Assembly (NCBI GenBank): GCA_019233165.1
Contig: JAFAMS010000535.1
Span: 1-7,366, forward strand
Direction: 5' to 3'
Origin: Vulcanimicrobiota bacterium
GTDB lineage: Bacteria; Vulcanimicrobiota; Vulcanimicrobiia; Vulcanimicrobiales; Vulcanimicrobiaceae
Length of the DNA stretch: 7,366 bases
The position numbers and the translations under genes are program-made. The notes beneath the pieces are model-generated. The model ran no database searches and was not told the DNA's origin. It worked only from the letters and a program-made list of their open reading frames with translations. Position 1 is the stretch's first letter. Every line of letters starts with the position of its first letter. Below are positions 5,934 to 7,366 of this stretch, one piece after another.

Positions 5934-7366
5934 GCGAGCGCGACCGCTCGACGCCACGCGCCGAGCCGTTCGGCTCGCTCGGTCGCGCTCGTGCGCGGCG
6001 AAAAACGGCGTGCAATCCGCCAGTTACGCGCGACCGCGTCGAAATCGTCCCATACGCCGGCCCCGACTCCGGCGACGTACGCTGCGCCGAGCGCCGTCGT
6101 CTCGAGCGTCGCGGGGCGGACGACGTCGATCCCCAGCGCATCGGCTTGCAGCTGCAGGAGCAAATCGTTCGCGGCCGCGCCACCATCGACGCGCAGTTCC
6201 CCGGCACCGAGGGATGCGTCGCGGGCCATCGCATCGATCACGTCGGCCGTTTGATAGACGATCGCATCGAGCGTCGCGCGGGCGAGGTGCGCGCGCGTAG
6301 TCGCTCGCGTCAGGCCGGTGATGAATCCGCGCGCGTTCGGCGCCCAATACGGCGCGCCGAGCCCGGTGAAGGCGGGGACGAAGGCGACGCCGCCGCTATC
6401 CTCGACTTGGGCCGCCAAGGCTTCGATCTCACTCGCCGATGCGATGATCCCCAAGCCGTCGCGCAGCCATTGCACGGCGGCGCCGGTGACGAAGATCGAG
6501 CCCTCGAGCGCGTAGGTCGCGCCGCCCTGCGCCGTACCGAGCGCGACGGTCGCGAGCAGCCCTTGGCGGCTGCGCACGATCCGCTCGGCGGTGTTCATCA
6601 CGACGAACGAACCGGTCCCGTAGGTGTTTTTCACGATCCCCGCTTCGAAACCGGCTTGCCCGACCAGCGCGGCCTGTTGATCGCCGACGACCCCGGCAAT
6701 CGGGATCTCCGCGCCGAGGTAATCCTTCGACGCCGAACCGTATGCGGCCAGTGACGGCTTCACGTCCGGCAAGAGTGCACGCGGAATCGCAAAGAGCTCG
6801 AGCAGTTCGTCGCTCCACGCGAGCGCGCGCAGATCGAAGAGGAGCGTCCGCGACGCGTTGGTTACGTCGGTCGCGTGGACGCGGCCCTTTGTGAGACGCC
6901 AAAGCAACCAACTATCGACCGTGCCGAACGCCAGCTCGCCGCGCTCGGCGCGCTCGCGCGCGCCGGCGACGTGGTCGAGCAGCCATGCGAGCTTCGTTGC
7001 GGAGAAATAGGGATCGAGCCGCAGACCCGTCGCCTCCGCAACCTGCAGCCCGACACCGCGCGCTTCCAGCCGCTCGCACGCATCGGCGGTCCGGCGATCC
7101 TGCCAAACGATCGCGGGGTGAACCGGTTCGCCGCTCGCGCGATCCCACAGAATCGTCGTCTCCCGCTGATTTGCAACGCCCACGGCGGCGATTGCGCGAG
7201 GCGCGATTCCGGCGGCGCGAATCGCGTCGCGCGCGGTGGCGAGCTGCGTGCTCCACAGCTCTTCGGGGTCGTGCTCGACCCAGCCGGACTCTGGAAAGTA
7301 TTGGCGGACCTCCCGCTGCGCGGCGCCGCGGATCGTGCCGCTTCGGTCGAAGACGATCGCGCGCGA
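5930..7366 (-). CDS. glpK: Glycerol kinase, lacking the first ~15 residues (cut by the window edge)
   Basis: An FGGY-family kinase that phosphorylates glycerol to sn-glycerol 3-phosphate using ATP, trapping imported glycerol in the cytoplasm. The frame is open to base 7366 and shows 478 residues. E. coli GlpK is about 500, so only the start and the DQGTTS loop are missing. From the edge, visible residue 1 is the S of SRAIVFD. The glycerol-binding R and E are in NQRET (66-70), and the tyrosine contact is in DPYFSATKL near 119. The catalytic Asp is D229 in GDQQA. TYGTGSF follows at 248-254, then [15 protein letters not shown], and the ATP-binding DGGAAAND is at 394-401. An in-frame GTG at 7183 is not the start, because conserved family sequence continues upstream of it. 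The stop TAA (5930-5932) lies within the 3' end of the convergent DUF4337 gene. What lies upstream is not visible, so no glp operon can be claimed. Confidence 0.95.
   Translation of the reverse strand, partial: SRAIVFDRSGTIRGAAQREVRQYFPESGWVEHDPEELWSTQLATARDAIRAAGIAPRAIAAVGVANQRETTILWDRASGEPVHPAIVWQDRRTADACERLEARGVGLQVAEATGLRLDPYFSATKLAWLLDHVAGARERAERGELAFGTVDSWLLWRLTKGRVHATDVTNASRTLLFDLRALAWSDELLELFAIPRALLPDVKPSLAAYGSASKDYLGAEIPIAGVVGDQQAALVGQAGFEAGIVKNTYGTGSFVVMNTAERIVRSRQGLLATVALGTAQGGATYALEGSIFVTGAAVQWLRDGLGIIASASEIEALAAQVEDSGGVAFVPAFTGLGAPYWAPNARGFITGLTRATTRAHLARATLDAIVYQTADVIDAMARDASLGAGELRVDGGAAANDLLLQLQADALGIDVVRPATLETTALGAAYVAGVGAGVWDDFDAVARNWRIARRFSPRTSATERAERLGAWRRAVALA
5935..5991. 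repeat. Large two-part inverted repeat at the convergent DUF4337/glpK junction
   Basis: A perfect 12-bp outer stem (5935-5946 with 5980-5991) encloses a perfect 7-bp inner palindrome (5962-5968 with 5971-5977, 2-nt spacer). It begins 1 bp after the DUF4337 stop codon and lies within the last codons of glpK. Neither strand has a U-run after the outer stem, so it is not a textbook intrinsic terminator. A role as a transcription pause site or as a 3'-end barrier protecting the rightward mRNA is inference. GC-rich coding sequence can produce such repeats by chance, though 12 of 12 pairs is notable. Confidence 0.5.

Noticed and set aside
5450..6754. 434-codon plus-strand frame crossing the DUF4337/glpK junction
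   Set aside because: It is Arg-rich with no motif and overlaps two well-supported genes in other frames; a GC-rich shadow.

Overview
The window is GC-rich (roughly 60-65% by eye) and almost entirely coding: six complete genes and two genes cut by the window edges. It reads as ordinary bacterial chromosome. There is no rRNA, tRNA, insertion sequence, CRISPR array or phage gene, and no intergenic gap longer than about 80 bp. The C-terminal type of phosphoesterase at the left edge, the DUF4337 membrane protein and the compact GC-rich style would fit a soil or environmental phylum such as Eremiobacterota (WPS-2), Acidobacteriota or a GC-rich proteobacterium. This taxonomic guess rests on general impression and is weak.

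Left part (1-2023): the end of a PF04185-type phosphoesterase (phospholipase C / acid phosphatase family) runs rightward. It converges on a leftward pair, a serine beta-lactamase-like hydrolase followed 77 bp later by a Prx6-type 1-Cys peroxiredoxin. A strong hairpin with a U-run on the minus strand sits between the convergent ends and probably terminates the peroxiredoxin transcript.

Middle part (2065-5933): a rightward, tightly packed four-gene unit. It holds a fumarylacetoacetate hydrolase (FAH) family enzyme, a PhzS-like FAD-dependent aromatic monooxygenase (7-bp gap), a phosphofructokinase carrying the pyrophosphate-type active-site signature (4-bp ATGA overlap), and a DUF4337 membrane protein starting at TTG (8-bp gap). 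The spacing implies one transcript with translational coupling. The first two enzymes suggest oxidation of an aromatic or heteroaromatic compound and processing of a 1,3-dicarbonyl-type product. The PFK belongs to central sugar metabolism, so a shared pathway is not obvious.

Right part (5930-7366): a leftward glycerol kinase gene, missing only about 15 N-terminal residues at the window edge. Its stop codon overlaps the DUF4337 stop through a shared TTAA. A large two-part inverted repeat lies in its last codons, immediately after the end of the rightward unit.

I did not find a convincing undescribed system. The points most worth a second look are the mixed FAH / monooxygenase / PPi-PFK / DUF4337 operon, the extra cysteine in the peroxiredoxin, and the stop-overlap plus hairpin at the DUF4337/glpK junction.
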